Below are positions 33,601 through 46,062 of a stretch of DNA of 64,000 nt, piece by piece. This DNA is from Dipylidium caninum. Lineage: Eukaryota; Platyhelminthes; Cestoda; Cyclophyllidea; Dipylidiidae. Under the pieces are notes generated by a model. The model had not been told where the DNA came from, searched no databases, and was given only the letters and a program-made list of their open reading frames with translations. The position numbers and the translations under genes were made by a program. Positions within the stretch are counted from its first letter, which is position 1, and each line of letters begins with the position of its first letter. The stretch is from NCBI GenBank assembly GCA_017562135.1, contig QEYB01000290.1, positions 186,001-250,000 on the forward strand. Direction: 5' to 3'.

Positions 33601-35543
33601 CCTACACCCATGCACACTCATACATCTACTTTGGTGTGATAACAGGTGGGAGCTTAAAATAAACCACAGAGTCTTCAGTAAAATGTAAACGGTTTGTAAC
33701 GAACTATAATTCGATTTGAAGTTGAATCTCACTTGCTTTGAAGTTATAACTGGTGGAGAAATTACTCCATTGTCAAACTGATTTTTAAAATGACGATATA
33801 TACGGCTCACACTTGAGATTAAAAGGCAAAAGAAAAGTGTTAATCGACACAATGCTCAGCCCCTCAAAATCTCCCTTTCTCTGTCGAAAATTCAAAAGCT
33901 GTCAGCTGGCACTCGAGATAAACAAAACCATAACTACCGCACAGGAGCACAATTGGATGTTATCCTCTTAGTAAGGAATGATTTCATCAGACCTTCATGA
34001 AGCTTAAATGCTAGACGGAAAAGTTACTTTTGGATGGAAGACTTGAAGGTGTTTGGATAAGCGATTAAACCCAAAATAACCCACCCCCTCCACATCACCT
34101 CCTTCCCCCTCCCTAATTACAGCTATACAAATCAACCACTTTCCAAGATAATTACAGCTTAATTATGTGGAATAGGGAGTAATTATTGTCTTTCAGCAGC
34201 CCGCAATCTCATTAATTACTGTTGTCATCCCAAATGGTGAAATGTCATACTACATCATTAGAAATTTATATATATAGCAAATGCCTAATTCTTACAAGCC
34301 TTTTATTTTTTGTACTAGGCTGTAGTCATCTCGATGTTTCATCAATTATGTTTTATTTTACGGCAGGTCGAAAGTGCGGTAGAACTTGTAAAGAGGGTAT
34401 GAAAGAACAGGTAGGCTATTTTGTATTTGAATTTCCCATTGTTGAGACATACAACAAAGAAGTTCTTACCCACTAATGAATTTAAATACTTTTTTTCATA
34501 AAGTTGTGGATTTCTTACAATTTCCCTCATGATGATTTACAAATCGAGACGGCAAGACCTGAAGACCTGGTTGCTAACAGAAGAAAGTCCATACACAAAC
34601 ATTGGATTGGAAAAAACACACTGTATTTGACGATTTAAAAATCTCTTGACTGCCATCCTCGAAGGTCCTGACTGCCGTTTCCTCACAATTCACAGACTTA
34701 TGTTGCAGATGTCAAAAGAATGAAGTGAACTTATTGGGAGTTTAAGATTATCAGGAGAGTGTCCCATGTAAACAAGTGGACCAAGTCATCATGTCATTTC
34801 TTTTTAATGAGTTCTCATTCACTAGATAATTACCCACGAGACACTAGGGTAGGTCATGACGTCAACGGAGCCATTTTAAATACTCATTCAAGATTTGTTT
34901 CTGTCAGCCTTCAGAAGACGCCATATTTTCATGCCACCTTGACGATGAAGTAATAGCGTAAGTTGGTTACATCTACTGACTGGAAAAGAGGTCGTGTATG
35001 TCTGGAGGTACAGAAATGTTAAGGGTGTGTCTTTTGACGATGCCTCCTATTTGAACGATTTTATTCAAATTACTTATATTTCCTCGTGATGCGGGAAAAC
35101 CAGATTTTTATGAATAAAAAAAACAGAAGTCTTAAGTAAAAGTGAACATTATAAAAGTGTGTTTGACTGGGTCATAACACTTAGCCTTGTAACTTTCCTT
35201 CGCATTGTTACCACTTGTCTGTCATCAATAATGGAGGCAAGGACGGTTCACCTTAAATTGGGAGATTCATCGATTTCATCAGCTGATTGACATTGAAGTG
35301 ACGTCTGCCTTTTACGATCGCTTGTTATGCCTGATAAAGAGGGATTAACTGACTGACGCTATCAGTCTTGATGCTTATAAAATGTCACTTGTGAAGTATC
35401 TTAGGATGATCGTGTACTTTTAGGCATCAATATGAACGTGTTGATACTCCCCACATCGATGACAATGGAAAGTTGCCTGAAAAGACGCCCTAAAATAATA
35501 CAACGGAGACTAGGAGACAAATAGGAAGTTAGAATACAACAGG
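30639..35543. other. 4.9 kb spacer of the inverted repeat
   Basis: Unique sequence, AT-rich, without recognisable exons on either strand; the longest frame is 122 codons (32006-32374, minus) with no resemblance to known proteins. If the repeat is a foldback element, this would be its cargo, but I see no transposase, reverse transcriptase or tRNA-like sequence in it. Confidence 0.5.
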
Positions 35544-36650
35544 AAACGAGTGAATGAAAAACAATGAAGGAGATTAGGAAGCCTGGAAGGCGAGGAGGAA
35601 TGGAGGCTCGACTGAGCGAATGGGTATTTTGACAAGCCCCAGGTATACTACGATGAGGACTTGAGTTTAGGTCACACATTATCCAACACCGGTGGCACGC
35701 AATGGGGGACGTGGAGGGTCGACTGTTGAAGAGGGACGAGGAGTGCTGAGGCTGAGAGTGAGAGTGAGAGTGAGGGTGAGGGTGAGGGAGAAGAAAGGGA
35801 GGAGAGGGAACGGGAGTGAAGTGACGTGGGATGGGATGGGATGGTGGGATAGGGTGGTGTAGGGTGAGTAGAGTAGAGTATTGGAGGAAGTGATGGGTTA
35901 AGTTGGGTTAAATCAGGTTAGGGCAAGGCGAGGCAGGGAAGAGCAGGACAGGGCAGGCTGGGGTAGAGGAAGTGATGCACAAATGCAGCTAGATGAAGTG
36001 AAGTGAAGTGAAGTGAAGTGGGGCGCGATTAGCCTCCCCAGTGAAGCGCATCAATGTTTACCCTTCGAATGTACTCTTACTTGTCCATTAAGATAATTGT
36101 CATCAAACAAATGAAAGAGCATTGTAAACTCTTCACATTGTGTCACTTGCAAGGTGAAACACGTAAGGAGTAAGTGGGAGAGGAGGAGTGGTGAGGAGAC
36201 GGGATGGGATGGGAGTGGGAAATAGCAGTGGAGATGGTGGAGGCGGAGGAAGAGGAGCGTTGGGGAGCGGTGAGGAGAGGAGAGGAAGGGAGAGGAGAGG
36301 AGAGGCGAGGAGAAGATTCTTGCAGTCGTTCGAGTTGGTTAGAGGTCACTTCTGGTCACGAGTTCTGTCGTCTGAGGTAGCTACAAGTTGTCGATTCAAA
36401 AAGTGGAGGTGATTTCATGCAGTGCAGCCGTCGAGATGGGACAGTTCTGCTCCAAGTGGCATATGATACACGGGAGACGCCTGTTTTGCGCGTTTTACTT
36501 GTTCATGTCTCAGTCTGCCTCTCCACATACGTGTGTATGCGTAATGGGTAATGAGGGGAGATTTGAGGGGATATGTGGTGGAACATTGACGGAGTCCCTG
36601 GAGATACGGGAAGAGGGGCGCACTGGTTGAAGGGATCGCCGCTGTGGAGT
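35544..36650 (-). repeat. Right arm of the 7.1 kb inverted repeat
   Basis: Reverse-complement partner of 29564-30638, about 30 nt longer, consistent with small insertions in the simple-repeat tracts. On the plus strand it is polypurine (GAGGTGAGG, AGTGA, GGGATGG units). Identity with the left arm looks high over the unique blocks, so the duplication or conversion is recent. It ends at ...GCTGTGGAGT, after which the flanks diverge completely. Confidence 0.9.
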
Positions 36651-39600
36651 ACTTGAATACGTAAATAAATATGTAGGGGACAGGATGAAAGATTACTTGA
36701 GTTAGTCATTGGGTGGAAAGCACATTCGAATGGATGGGGATAAGACTTAGTTAGTGGTCTTTTTTAGGAGAATGTGCGAATGGTTGATTCAGGGCTAAAT
36801 ACGAGTATCAGTGGATTACGAAGTATACTCTTTAATCTGTCGATGTTTTTTGTCTGACAAACTGATCATCTCAATGTCATTTACGCATATAAGTCAATAA
36901 ATAATTTAATATGTGAGTGCGAATTTAGGTGGTTGAATCCTTGTTGCAAAGGCAGCGTTTTAGCCTTCCACCATTAATTAGAATAATTTCTACACAACCG
37001 AAATGATGGTCCTACCTGCTGAGTTTACATTGTCAGGGCCTCGAGTGTAGTTAACAAAGCACTAATTAAATGAACTAATGATAGAAGTACACACAAGATG
37101 ATCAGGTTACTTGAATAACTTGCTAATTGACTGACGAAAGGATAGATTTAAGATTAATAAAGGGTAGAATGAAAGAGAAGGAGGTTGAGGAAGGCATCGA
37201 GAGGGCTGGCGGATGCATAAATAGGCAAACAACAAAAATGCGCGTGAATAAATAACTGACTGCATCCATGAGCACACGAGTGAATGCACAGTGAACGAAA
37301 CAAATAACGGCGAAAATGGATGATCGAGTGGATGGGCGAATTGATAAGTAGTTAAATAGATGACGCCATGAAGAAGCACTTTCTCCATTATCTACATCTC
37401 AATCAAAAATATCTCCCTGCCATTAGTAATTGGGTGAAGAGAAAGAGTTGGAAGTTCTAATCCACTCTCCAAATCATCTTAGTGAATACAGCGCTCTTAT
37501 AAATAAACAAATGGCTGAGCAGCGAAGGGGGAGAGGTGTTTGTGTTTGGGGAGGGGTGAGGACTGGCAGTTTTAGGGCTGGGTAAATGAATGGATCCCCA
37601 TTTGAATGTAAGAATGAATAGGTGTAGGAATGAATAATGCCTCAATGAGTACATGAAAACAATTGGGTGAATATAAACGCCCAGAATAGACGAGCAAATG
37701 AAAAAGCAACTCCTATAGTGAATTTAATTCGTTATTTTGCGTTATCTAAACAGATGAGGGGTTTCCTGGTGATAGATATGAGTTATCATCGATCTCACCA
37801 TCAATTCATCCAGTACTCCAACTGTCTGATAATTTCTCATTTATTTTTTTACTTCTTTCATTAAATTGGGCACTTATTAATTTATGCCGTAAAATCGGAT
37901 CTACTTTAAAGAGACCCACTCCGCATTATTTAAGGTGGCCTTCGACTCTCGATCCAATGATTCTATTCATCTGTCAATCAATCATTCAGGCAATCAGTCA
38001 ACTAACCAAATTTGCAGTCACTAATCTCGCCACTTTTTTGTGCCTACGTGCACTCTACCAACTTCTCGAGCATTCTAACTGTCGATTTGGTCTTAGAAGA
38101 TTAGCCTCCTTCAGCGGATACAAATGACGATGGTCCACGCGGTGTTTTCATTCATACCCCTAATCATACCCATTTAAATATCACAATATTTATTAGAATG
38201 GCAACTAAACCGACAATACAATGCATATCAATTTCTATAATTCATTTGAAAACAATTACATTCTTGTGGATGAGGTGGTTAATTATCCCTTTCCTTTCGG
38301 GGTGAAGGCAAAACAAAGCGGAGACGAAGATGGTATACAGGTTCTAATCTGTCATCTCCATTACATGAAAATTGACTTCTGAAAGAAAATGTCACAATTT
38401 TAAGGCATTTGTGATTGAAGGCCACAGGATGTCGCATGGCTACAGTTAACAAGGTTTCCTCCCTTTCTTCACCCTCACACTGGGGCAAATGAGTAATACT
38501 TGACTAGCATTGGTTGCTGTCACCTATCAGAGTGACAACGGACGGCATTAAATTAGTTTAATAAAAGTACTTCTCATTAAAAACGATTATACTCACTGCC
38601 ACAGAATTCATTTTTATCAATGTTATTTAAAATCAGAGATAGGATTTCTTCATTCTTTGCTACATTGCGTTACCTGCCTAACAGACACATATTACGTTTG
38701 TTAACCATCGTGGAAACGTTCTCATGAATACTAATGCTATTATTGTGTTTGAGAATACCAACCCACGATCAAGTGGATTTCAAATTTTTGCAGTGAGATA
38801 AGCAAAATTTATTTGGAAGGTAAGGAGGTTACTTGGTAAGTTACCGATAGGAAATGTAAAAAAATAACAACAACGTCAACAACAATCTCTTGGGGTAAAG
38901 ATTGTGGCAGTCGTTGAAGGTTTTGAACTTGACACCATATCTCGCTACTAATGACGTGAGGTGAGTTTTGTATTCCTCCGTGAATGAGATTATTGACAAG
39001 TTAGGGGTTGAGAAAGTGCTTTTAAAGGGTTTGAAATTGTTCATTCCCCTAATAATACCTGTCAAATTCCGCTCCCATATTTTTTGGAGTTACCACCGAG
39101 GTGACCTCAGATAATGTCAATAGTAATTGCATTTTATCACGACTTGACAAATTTAATTCTATTTCAGTGGGTGTCACACCTCATTACCTTATTTCAAATG
39201 GATCCTTGTCAGAGCATTTAATAAATAAGGTTGTTCTTATGACAGTCCCTTAGTGCGTATTGCGGAGGGCAGAATTCATCTCAAATCACCACTGAGAGGC
39301 CCAGCAGCAGATGTGACATCTCAATGGTGGGAAATAGAACGATTTAAGTCAATATCGATCATGTTCGATTGACTTTTCTATCATTCATTTGTTCGTGTCA
39401 CTAAGGCAAAATTAACAATTTGCAATTACATGTTCCAAATTAAAGGGGCTTAACTATTGAATTCCGAGACTGTAATCCTTACGTCAGTAACTTTCATACC
39501 GCTATGGTTTAACGCAGACAGGCTTTGTTCTGGACTGTTTTTATTCCTTTTGGTAATATTACCAAAACATTGATGTACACAGTCGCACGGCACATTGGTA

Positions 39601-40531
39601 AATGACAAGGTAGACTTAACAATGTAGAGGTCGTCTAGCTTTAAATGGTGGTGTAATGGACCTCGTCAAAATCGTACTTTTGACACTCTCTCCACGTCCT
39701 AAGCTCTTATAATCCCTCAATGTTAAATAATTTTCCTTACGTTAATACCAACTTATATTATACTCACGTTAAGGATTCCTCTGTCGCAAATTACTCGACT
39801 AGTCATAATTTAGCGCGACAAAAGTTGAAAAGATGTGAGAGGCATCGTAAAAAATTAAATTAGTTATTGAAACTAAAAAAACGAAAATGCGAGTAGCAAA
39901 AATTTGAAAGTAGATAAAGAAAGCATGTAATTAGATAGTCGAACACTTGAGTAAACACCTTGGTTATAATGTTGGTCGTGTTTTTGCTATTTTCTTCTGT
40001 TGACGAAACTGAGAAAACTGGGGTCCTACTGGTAACGATTTTCCCTTTATAGATTTTTTCTTTATCGATTCTATATGACAATGAAAATCTTGGGGAGTAA
40101 GAAAATCGAAACAAAATAAATTAATGCTATACCCGAGACACGCAGTAAATTTAATGTTAACTTACGGATAAATAATCCCTTAAAACCCTAAGATAAAAAG
40201 AAAAAGAGAAAATGCCTGAAACGTCTTCTCTTCTATCTTCGTTTACCACTTTGATTCGCGACACTCGGACGATAAATCATGTCTAAATTTTATATTATTT
40301 GTCGTCGTATTTTAAGTAATATTTAGTCTTGCCTAGAGTCAGCTTGTCTAGAATTAAATTTGAATCCTCCGTACACACACATAGATCAGGCGTCCTACTA
40401 TGTGACTGTCAGCATAAACCATTTGTGTTTTTGTATAAATAAAAATCCCTTTGCATTTCAAGACTTTAATATCACCACCAGTCAGGAAAAGTTGGGGAAG
40501 ACCACTTTCCAGAACTTCCTATCTTTCGCAA

Positions 40532-40552
40532 GTCTAATCTAATCTAATCTAA
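40532..40552 (+). repeat. (TCTAA)n microsatellite
   Basis: Four consecutive TCTAA units in the gene desert. Short and imperfect at the edges; no function implied. Confidence 0.7.
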
Positions 40553-42383
40553 CGTGGATTGTCCCTCAAAGACATTTTGATTTCGACAAGGAAGATAAGG
40601 CGAGAGCGAAAGTTTAATTGAATCCCGAAAATTGAGAAGAGGAGAGCGAAAGAATCCGGTTAAAGAGATTACGAATCTAGGAGGAGGTCAAAAACCTCGT
40701 TACCGTCCTCTCAGCCATGACTTCATCTGCATTGACTCGATCACGTGCATATCATTGCCTCACTGCGTAATACCAAGAGACAGCCACATCTCATAAGTTG
40801 TTTGGTACTAGAAGCGGGCGTAATTATCATCAACCAATTTGGATAATTCTCATTCTTCAAAATCCGTACCATCTCATTAAATAGGATGGAAGATATTGTT
40901 GGCTTGTTTTATTCTCCTCTTGGTAACATGATTTTTTGCAATGTTGAGTGATTTTTCTATACATTAACTAAGAGATTTTATGGTGTCTGAGGAAAGAAGG
41001 CTGGAAACTAACTTCTCCTCCTCATCATTCCACTTTTTCCGAAATTTAACAATACGAGTAATTTCACAAGACCCTAGTGAAACGCCAAATAAATATCACA
41101 TTCTATCAAAACTCTATGTTCACAAATAACATGTGATTCAGAAGTTATTGGGTTTGATTGACAGGAGTTAAAATAACCGATGATATGTCGACAAAAATGA
41201 TGTAGTGCTCTGGCTACAAATGCGTAAGAGTAAGAATAAGAGGAGGAGGAGAAGCCGAGGAGGAGGAGATCTCGTCGGTTCCGGTTACGGATTGACCTCC
41301 TTGCCTCCACACTTTGTAAATTAATCATTTTAGGTTAAGGAGAACTAATGACAGTTTGAGAACACACTGGGATATCAAAGTGTTTAGAATCACGGAATTG
41401 GGTGGGTAGGGAGAGAAATACTGCCGTGTTCGCATTGCTCTTCCCTGTTGATCCCACTAGCGACTGCTCCCCTAAGTCACCTGTCATGAATCGACTTCAT
41501 CCCCTACCGCCAAACATTAATGTTGGTGTGAGATTTTTGAAATAGTAGGCTAGATAAAAATTTTCCTAAATAAAAATATGACCTATTAATAGTTTTGTTG
41601 AATTTTCAGAACAATAATTGTCTGTTTATTAAGTGAAAGCAAGAAACGAGGTCAGTATTTGTTGCTCAGGTCAATCAATATATGATGATTTACGGGACAA
41701 TGTCAAACAGTGATCACCTCACCTAATTTATATTAGTTGTAATATACGTGCACGCGACTAATTTGACAAATCTAAAACGGCTCAGCAGTTAAGGGGACAA
41801 TCACATTCAATCTCGGCGTTCAATGGCAAAATGAATAGGTAGTTTCGCATTCACGTCGTGGCCAAGATGGAAGAGACGTGTGTGTTTTGATTCCCGCTGA
41901 GAATGCAGTAAATCTGAGTAACATGTTTAAACCAATGATCAGGCCAATTTAGAGCAAATAGTATTACCGTGGCCGAATTGTGCAGATTTCACTTAGCAGC
42001 CTTAGAATCCAGTGTCCAACAAGGGAACTCTTCAGGCGCCACCAGTGCAGTTTTGCGGCCTGTGACCTGAAGGATATTCACGCAATTGATAAAGTTGTGA
42101 CCTGACAATTCATGTTTAGTAATTCGCTTGACTTGACATGTCAGGTAAAGGGGAGTATGTAATAGACAAAAATGTTCGCTAAATCGTAGTCACATGTACA
42201 CATACATAAACTAACCACTCCCACTAATTTGAAGAATAATAATGCCATTAGGATGGAATTTATACTGTTTTGATGAACCACCGGTTATCAAAGCAAAGAG
42301 TGGTATAATCGAATCGGTGGCAAGCGTTGCCGCAATTGGGGAACACATGTTTTCAAGGCTGCATACGGCGTCTAATTAAAAAA

Positions 42384-42405
42384 TCCTCCTCCTCCTCCTC
42401 CTCCT
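42384..42405 (+). repeat. (CCT)n microsatellite
   Basis: Seven perfect CCT units in the gene desert, followed at about 42575-42612 by an AT-only TTAATTAA cluster. Non-coding in every frame considered. Confidence 0.75.
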
Positions 42406-45400
42406 TACAATCTGATGAAATAATTAGATGCCAAAAACATATCATAACGCCTATTGTTTCAATTAAACAATCCGTACACTAAGTATTAATTAAAAATTTT
42501 CAAGTATCTCATTAACTGACGATGGTCAACCCTCCACATTATCGTTGTCCTCATCTATTAGGATCAGTTGTAATTATTAAAGTTAATTAATTAATTTAGT
42601 TAATTAAAACAAGTGTAAAGTTTTCTGACGAAACACCTCATTCATTAATTAGTCGTTGGTTTGGGTCTCGTGTGGGTAAAAGTATTACACTTTCACACTC
42701 TATTCGCCGTACCTATGCACAAATTAGAGGTTGTTAATGACATTTCTTAAAGGATGAGTGTGTGTTTCTGTGTACACAATGTATACAAGAGTACATTCTG
42801 GCTAAAACGACACCTACGGCCTGTCACAAAGATTGAGGGGGAAAATATGCAGCATCGATGGCTGCAATGGGGTGACGTGTTCAGGTCAAATCGCCATCGC
42901 TACTGAATTTGCCTACTAACAACGAGATAAATATTTGGCTGAATTTTAAACGCAAATGACGTACTCAATTGTGACTTGATGTGGTCTCTAGGTCTCGAAG
43001 TTTAATTGTTTAGTTTCGGATAATATCTGAACAATGTGAAATTGTGTAATGTACAATTGACGCTATATCATATTCCAACATGCGAGAAAAGATGAGGTTT
43101 AGACGGTAAAGCGCGAAACTGGTTGAGATTCTGCAAGCTTTGATACCCTCAATCCACTACTATCCTCCCCAATTTAATTTTCTTCCTACCATTGGGTTAT
43201 TGTTCACATTCACTTCTGGTTCAATGAAGTTTAATGCTATTTTGGTGTGCAGTTGTGTTCAGATCCACCTCATAAGATAGCGCGCCCCACAATTTGTGAC
43301 GTATGTCATGCTACAATGGGAAAAGGAGGTTCAAAAGTGAATGTTTAATTAAATCAGGATCAGTGGAGAATTTTAGCTGATCAAAAAACCTGTTTGGGAG
43401 GGAGAGAGAGGAAAGAGAAGGAGAGAGCACCCAGCGATATTTGGTTGTCCCACCACCTCCCCACCAACAACATTGCGTATTAAATAATGGAAAAATTGTT
43501 GTTCATCGTGACAAGGAAAGGGAATGGGGAGAGGGGATAAATTGGAACGACTACCAATTGCGCAGTATTGGATGAATGCTAGGGTGGGAGTGGAAAGGAA
43601 AGGCCAGCTAGTATTTATCATTGGATGCGGAGGTCGTGGAAAATCAAAATTAGGCAGAAAAAGTTGGAGAGAGTATGAACAAAGAACGGAGCATTGCGTG
43701 CATGACCATAGGGTCTTTGATTTCTATTTCCGCTTCGTTTCTAACAGGGGGAAGGAGAAGGCACTGAGAGGAACGAATGACCTAGTTGATCAAACAATAA
43801 CGGCGGTCCTTTTCAAGGCTGTTTTACCAAAGAATAAGGGAAGTTTTGACAACAAATTGGCGAACACAGCGAATTTCATGGCTAAAATGAAGAACAGTTA
43901 ATAGCAAATTGGGGATTCTGTGAAGTAAACAAAGGCTCTGGTCTGCAAAAGCATCTCATGATGACGCGTTCAGTTGCCTAATGATGGGGGATTAGAGTTG
44001 TGCAGACATACGTGTGCCCTATTCTTCCTCCTGTTTTCGGTGGTGCAGTTTCGCAGACCTACACTACAAAGTAGTCTTGTAGATACTTATATCGCATGTT
44101 ACACACCACTACTTTCATTGTTTTTATTAAAATCGGGCTTAGGAGGAAAAGTGCATGGGAAAGACCGACCTGCCCTCTCGAAGAAAAGGACAGACGCGTG
44201 CAGTTTTGGGTGTCCCTATGATTTCTACAATCACACGATCCTCTTGGACGTTACGGCGACAATGAAACATGAGATTGTTCACTCCGATGAGCATAGGTTT
44301 TTCAGACCTGGTATCAGAAGAAGTGCTCTCAACAGGTATGTACATTACGGCAACCCTTAACAGGATGTTTAGTGGGAAAGTCGCTGGTAATTAAAAAGTA
44401 GCCTGGAGAACACCCGTAAGTGAGCCGGCGATGAAGGTATAATCGAAAAGAATAAGATGAGAGACGATGAATACTGTGGTCGGAGGAGTCAGGTGTGCCT
44501 TAAGCCAGTGGAGATTGCGTCGAGTAGATTAGGGAGCACCTAAACACCATCTATCGACAGTGACCAATTGCTGATGTTTGTGGAGTCAGCCAAATCTCTG
44601 AATAATTATATCAGGAACATCGCCACTGTCATCACCTATCGTCATTAGCCTCGAAAATTCATGGTCCCAAAGGGAGAATGATCGACCTAGTCCATGAAGT
44701 GGGAAATCGCGAGGTAAAAATAATTCCGATGCCCCTCACAAAAGTATACCAACTCGACAGGATTCCTCGATTTAATAAACATTGCTCAACAAACTAGAAT
44801 AAACACTTTTTACCTTCGTGTTTATTTGCTTTTGACTTTAACTTGAGGGGAATGAAGTGTCATCACTAAGGTTTCAAATTTACATAAGGATGAATCTAAA
44901 ATCACATATTAATCAGGAATTGATGTGAATTATTAATGAGGGGCCTGGCTGCGCATTTATACGCCTGCACATAGCCTTAATAGGTCCCTTTCTCTCTCCC
45001 TCGCTCTGTGTATTTCTATGTATGTTTGTGTGCGGGTGTGTTTGTTCTCATTTTGAGTTTATTTTGATTTGTGTGCACAGATTCCACAGACCCTTTCCCT
45101 TCTAACTCCAACCCCGACTGGATGTTTTAAGGGGTAGAGGCGGGACAATGCAGGGACAAACAACGGGGGGGGGGAAGGGGGAGGAGATGGATCCCCGAAC
45201 CATCTTAACGCCAACCTGTCTTGCGGATGTTCTGCCCATCTTTGATATACCATGGCGCCAACTCATCTTCTCAAACTATATCGTCACGAAGATGGACACT
45301 TAGCAGAGAGGGAATCTAAGACTGACGGGATGCGTCGGCGACGTTAAAGAGGGAGTTCCGATAGAAAACCTACTAAATTATAACCGTCAAGGTTGCTACG

Positions 45401-46062
45401 GTGTAGGTTGTGGTAACTCGGGCGTACTTGTTCCCTCCATTGGGTGAAAGATTTAACGCTAAGTCTGAGACCCCAGTCTCCCGATAATGAAATGGTCTAC
45501 CACTTCGTAGAAGTGAGCCTCCCAAAATTAAAACTGGTTCACATGTGACTCTTAGTAGTACTGAACAACATAGAAACAAATGTAGACATTGAATCATCTC
45601 GAGGTGATTAATTACGAGGTTGTCGTTTAAGATGCATATTCTGCTGGCACCCAATCTCCTCCAGTCGATATAAAGATTTTGCCAAAAGTTTATTGAACGC
45701 TGAAATCGAGTTCAAATTAGTAAGTAGTGCAAGCCGCGTCATTTTGTAACCTCTGAATGGGAACTTTAGAAGTGCAAAGGTCATAAGGAAGGACAAACTG
45801 GGCCAAAGTTAGCCTTGTAATGTACATAAACAATCGCGTTTCCGAAGGTCTTACGTAAAAAGTCCGATAAACCCCACTAGACACATGATGAAACTCTGTC
45901 ACCCCTCACGAAGTGCTTTGACTATACCAGTTAAGACAAACTCCTTCCCACACCTTTTGTCACTTATCTCGCGCAATTGCACCTCGCACCGGTTGCTGAA
46001 TCTAGTAACTGTAATCGTAAGCATGGAAACAAAAATGTATAAAAATTTGATTTCTTTCTTTA

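Larger units (their letters stand above)
36651..46062. other. Gene desert, right part
   Basis: No convincing gene. The two longest frames, 43524-43901 and 43974-44360 (plus), show no family resemblance; the second lacks an ATG at its start. Simple repeats include TCTAA and CCT tracts, a TTAATTAA cluster near 42580-42610, and an 11 nt G run near 45163. The last kilobase probably contains the 3' UTR of the SARA-like gene (minus). No RNA gene recognised. Confidence 0.45.

Noticed and set aside
29559..36655. Target-site duplication flanking the inverted repeat
   Set aside because: The bases outside the two ends differ (GAGGC versus ACTTG), so no direct repeat supports a recent transposition.
43524..44360. 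Two neighbouring ORFs of 125 and 128 codons in the gene desert
   Set aside because: No known motifs, the second has no ATG at its start, and no splice sites connect them in phase to anything recognisable.
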